The notes beneath the pieces were generated by a model. The model saw only the letters and a list, made by a program, of their open reading frames with translations, did no database searches and had not been told where the DNA came from. Source: Parvularcula mediterranea (GTDB lineage: Bacteria; Pseudomonadota; Alphaproteobacteria; Caulobacterales; Parvularculaceae). From it: DNA of 64,000 bases. Below, piece by piece: positions 61,125 to 64,000 of this stretch (its first letter is position 1; the number at the start of each line of letters is the position of its first letter). Made by a program: the position numbers and the translations under genes. The stretch spans positions 629,288 to 693,287 of the forward strand of contig NZ_JABFCX010000003.1 in assembly GCF_013085255.1 (NCBI RefSeq), written 5' to 3'.

Positions 61125-64000
61125 ATGAGGAGTATCATCCATGGCATCGCGGGCGGTCAGCTCTTCGCGGCTCTGGCCGCCGCCGCAATCACCCTCGCCG
61201 GCATCTGGTCCTTCCGTACACTTCCCGTCGACGCATTCCCGGATGTCACCCCCTCCCTCGTTCAGGTGTTCACCGAGACGGAAGGCCTCGCGCCCGAGGA
61301 AGTCGAGCGCTATGTGACCTACCCGCTCGAGGCGTCCATGTCCGGCCTGCCCAAAGTCGAGGAAATCCGATCAGTCTCCAATTTCGGCCTTTCTGTTTTG
61401 AACATCTACTTCGAGGACGGAACGGATGTTTACTTCGCGCGACAGGTCGTCGGCGAGCGCCTGGCCGAAGCGCGGAACGCGATCCCCGAGGGGTTTGGCG
61501 AGCCGCAGATGGGCCCGATCAGCACCGGCCTCGGGATCATCCTCTACTACCAGCTCGTGGACGAGAGCGGTCAGCGCAGCCTGGTCGAGATGCGCGAGAT
61601 CCAGGACTGGCTGATCAAGTATCAATTGCAATCCGTACCCGGCGTAACCGAGGTCCTTTCGCTGGGCGGATATGAGAAGCAGTACCAGGTTCGCATTCAG
61701 CCAGACGCTCTTCTGCGCTACGACCTGACCGTTGCCGACGTGGTATCGGCGCTCAACGCGGGAAACCGGACAGCCGGCGCGCAATATCTTGAGCTCGACT
61801 CCGAACAGTACGTCGTACGCGGTATAGGTCTCGCAGAGAACACCGCCGACCTCGGTGCAGCGGTTCTCAAGACGCTCGATGGAACACCGGTCCGGGTAGC
61901 GGACGTGGCTGAAATCGACATCGGCGGCGGGGTTCGCCAGGGGCTCGCCATCGCCGACGGCCAGGGCGAGGTTGTCGCAGGGCTTGTCCTCAAACTTTAC
62001 GGCACGAACACCTCCGATGTCATCGGCCGGGCGAAGAAGCGTTTCGACGAGATCAACAGGACGCTCCCCGATGGTGTGCAGGCCGTTGCCTATTACGACC
62101 AGGCGACGCTCGTGAAGGCCGCGTCATCCACGGTGACCACCGCCCTCTGGCAGGGGGCACTGCTTGTCGCTGTCCTGATCTTCGCTTTCCTCGGCGGCTG
62201 GCGGCCGAGCTTGGTGGTGGTGCTGTCGATCCCCTTCTCAGTTGGCTTCGCCTTCCTGGGCATGAAGTTTCTCGGGGTCTCGGCGAACCTGATGTCGCTT
62301 GGCGGCGTGGCCATCGCTATTGGCATGATGGTCGATGGGGCAATCGTCATCGCCGAGAATGTCGATCGCTTGATGCGGGAACGACCTGAACAAGAGCGCC
62401 GCAGCGCCGTCGCGGAGGCCGTCACGGAAGTGCTCGGCCCGCTCCTGGCGGCCGTTGCCGTCGTGATCGTCGTGTTCCTTCCCTTGTTTGCCCTTGAAGG
62501 GGTCGAGGGAAAGACCTTCCGTCCTTTGGCGGCTTCGGCGGCGCTCGCCATGACCGGTTCACTGATCTACGCCGGTCTGATCGCCCCGGCCATCGCCGGC
62601 TGGGTGATGCGGACACGCAAGGAGCGCGTTGGCGAAATGGGCGGGTGGATCGGCCGTTTCATTCGTCCTTACGCTGCCTTTTTTGTCAGGCGGCGGTCGG
62701 CGGCCTTTGGCCTTGCCGGAGTGATGCTCCTCGCAGGGGCATTGGTGTTCCCGCGTCTTGGTTCGGAGTTCACGCCGACGCTCGAGGAAGGCGACATCCT
62801 CCTTCGAACCACTATGGCGCCATCTATCTCCCTGACCGAAGCCGAGGCGACGATGACGAGGGTCGAACAGCGCATCCTCGATAGCTTCCCAGAGGTCGAG
62901 CGCATCGTCACCAGGATCGGTCGGGGCGAGGTCGGCGCCCATGCCGACCCGACGAACAGCGGCGAGAGCTTTCTCGCACTGAAGCCGAGAAACGCGTGGC
63001 GGCCCCGCTTTTCTCCGGACGACCTGCGCGCAGCCCTGTCCGAGGAGCTGTCGGACTTCCCCGGCATCCTCGTCAATGTCAGTCAACCGATCGCCATGTC
63101 GGTGGATGAGCTCCTCACCGGCACGAAGGCTGAGCTGGCCGTCAAGATCTTCGGTCCAGATACGGACGAACTGATCGCGGCTGGCGGCCGACTGCAGACG
63201 ATCCTCCAGGAGGTCCGAGGAGCATCAGACGTCCAGATGGACCAGGTGACCGGGGCACCGCAGCTTCAGATCGATCTCGATCGCCAAGCGCTCTCGCGCT
63301 TCGGGATCACCGTCGATCAGGCGCTCTCGACCGTCCGCACGGCGATCGGCGGCGAGGAGGCGGGCACGCTCTTCGAGGGCGTGCGGCAATTCCCTATCGT
63401 GGTTCGCTACACGGAAACGAGGCGCGACACGCCCGAAGCCGTCCGGCGTCTGGTGATCAAGGCGCCTGATGGGGCGCTGGTCCCTCTCGAGGCGGTGGCG
63501 GACGTGCGCCAGGTCGTGGGTCCGCGTCAGATCACGCGCGAGGACGGGCAACGCTTCATCACGGTTCAGGCCAATGTGCGGGGGCGCGACATCGGCTCCT
63601 TCGTCGAGGAGGCACAAGGTCTAACGGCAGATGGACTGGACCTCCCGCCCGGCTACCGCGTCGTTTGGGGCGGGCAGTTCGAGCTGCAGCAGCAGGCCAA
63701 CAAACGCTTCGCCGTGGTGATCCCGATCACGCTCGGCATTGTGCTCCTTATCTTGCTCGTGACTTTCGGGCGGCTAAAACCGGCACTCCTGATCCTATCC
63801 AACATCCCGCTCGCCCTGGTCGGCGGAGTGATCGCACTGTGGGTCGCCGGGCTGCCGGTATCTGTTCCTGCCACGGTGGGATTCATAGCGCTCTTCGGGA
63901 TCGCCCTCGGCAACGGCATGGTCCTGGTGAGCTACCTCGACCGCTTCGCGAGAGAGGGCCGCCCGCTCGACGCCCTGGCGGTGGACGGCGCGGTGTTGCG
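61125..64000 (+). CDS. heavy-metal RND efflux pump, CzcA-type (partial at right edge)
   Basis: 958 codons are present from ATG 61125 (GAGGG at 61113-61117); the frame is open to the window end, and the family is ~1,040 residues. Start: GGQLFAALAAAAITLAGIWSFRTLPVDAFPDVTPS. Helix 4 reads LGGVAIAIGMMVDGAIVIAENV, the DGA form of CzcA/CnrA/NccA-type pumps rather than the DAA form of the cus pump here, suggesting divalent cations (Zn, Co, Cd, Ni) or a less certain specificity. Periplasmic PEVERIVTRIGRGEVGAHADP block is typical. Third gene of the tripartite operon. Confidence 0.9.
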   Translation, partial: MRSIIHGIAGGQLFAALAAAAITLAGIWSFRTLPVDAFPDVTPSLVQVFTETEGLAPEEVERYVTYPLEASMSGLPKVEEIRSVSNFGLSVLNIYFEDGTDVYFARQVVGERLAEARNAIPEGFGEPQMGPISTGLGIILYYQLVDESGQRSLVEMREIQDWLIKYQLQSVPGVTEVLSLGGYEKQYQVRIQPDALLRYDLTVADVVSALNAGNRTAGAQYLELDSEQYVVRGIGLAENTADLGAAVLKTLDGTPVRVADVAEIDIGGGVRQGLAIADGQGEVVAGLVLKLYGTNTSDVIGRAKKRFDEINRTLPDGVQAVAYYDQATLVKAASSTVTTALWQGALLVAVLIFAFLGGWRPSLVVVLSIPFSVGFAFLGMKFLGVSANLMSLGGVAIAIGMMVDGAIVIAENVDRLMRERPEQERRSAVAEAVTEVLGPLLAAVAVVIVVFLPLFALEGVEGKTFRPLAASAALAMTGSLIYAGLIAPAIAGWVMRTRKERVGEMGGWIGRFIRPYAAFFVRRRSAAFGLAGVMLLAGALVFPRLGSEFTPTLEEGDILLRTTMAPSISLTEAEATMTRVEQRILDSFPEVERIVTRIGRGEVGAHADPTNSGESFLALKPRNAWRPRFSPDDLRAALSEELSDFPGILVNVSQPIAMSVDELLTGTKAELAVKIFGPDTDELIAAGGRLQTILQEVRGASDVQMDQVTGAPQLQIDLDRQALSRFGITVDQALSTVRTAIGGEEAGTLFEGVRQFPIVVRYTETRRDTPEAVRRLVIKAPDGALVPLEAVADVRQVVGPRQITREDGQRFITVQANVRGRDIGSFVEEAQGLTADGLDLPPGYRVVWGGQFELQQQANKRFAVVIPITLGIVLLILLVTFGRLKPALLILSNIPLALVGGVIALWVAGLPVSVPATVGFIALFGIALGNGMVLVSYLDRFAREGRPLDALAVDGAVL

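Noticed and set aside
1-64000. tRNA, rRNA, CRISPR arrays, insertion sequences, integrases, prophage genes
   Set aside because: None could be recognised by reading the sequence or translations; no transposase or recombinase motifs were seen.

Overview
The window is high-GC chromosomal-type DNA with densely packed, often translationally coupled genes. TonB-dependent receptor-driven sugar uptake, an SLC45-type sugar transporter, LacI-type control, a PEP-CTERM-like (VPLPA) protein and a piuC/fbp iron module all suggest an aquatic alphaproteobacterium of the Caulobacterales/Hyphomonadaceae/Parvularculales kind. That placement is inference; there is no rRNA or tRNA in the window.

Layout. (1) 1-2548: the end of an FMN glutamate-synthase-like gene, then four overlapping genes: two small membrane proteins, a ferric-reductase-like membrane domain fused to a Rieske domain, and a Tat-like cysteine-containing protein. 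This looks like an electron-transfer unit of unknown purpose. (2) 2545-12332: an SDR dehydrogenase, then an alpha-glucoside block (SLC45-type MFS transporter, aldo/keto reductase, GH13 alpha-glucosidase, TonB-dependent receptor, Na+/solute symporter). (3) 12385-20157: a xylose/xylo-oligosaccharide operon (sugar porter, GH3 glycosidase, xylB, xylA, lacI-type regulator) preceded by an operator resembling the Caulobacter XylR site. (4) 20171-25542: iron uptake (lipoprotein, piuC, fbpA, fbpC, fbpB) with a shared 15-17 bp motif in two divergent promoters. (5) 26906-33089: a PEP-CTERM-like protein, an 1,094-residue coiled-coil protein and a divergent CadC-like TPR regulator.

(6) 25581-26844 and 33354-64000: a very large copper/heavy-metal block. 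It holds two nearly identical csoR genes, two glutaredoxin-MauE fusions, cusCBA with a CusF-like protein and PepSY protein, DUF305, multicopper oxidase copA and copB, a DUF2231 fusion, an APC permease, a copper P-type ATPase, a potassium-channel-like protein, an MBL-rhodanese protein, DUF5676, copC-copD plus an ATP-grasp-like protein, a DUF3703-MBL fusion, an AraC regulator, and a second RND efflux operon (czcCBA type) that runs off the right edge.

The strongest unifying signal is a palindromic box, ATACCCC-N3/4-GGGGTAT, of the type bound by CsoR. It occurs seven times (plus one weaker copy), each time in the upstream region of a copper gene or operon. This implies one regulon of scattered operons in which the periplasmic (CopA oxidase, CopC, CusF), inner-membrane (P-type ATPase, CopD) and trans-envelope (CusCBA) defences are co-induced by copper. 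The least explained member is the ATP-grasp-like protein encoded after copC-copD, whose motifs appear circularly permuted.
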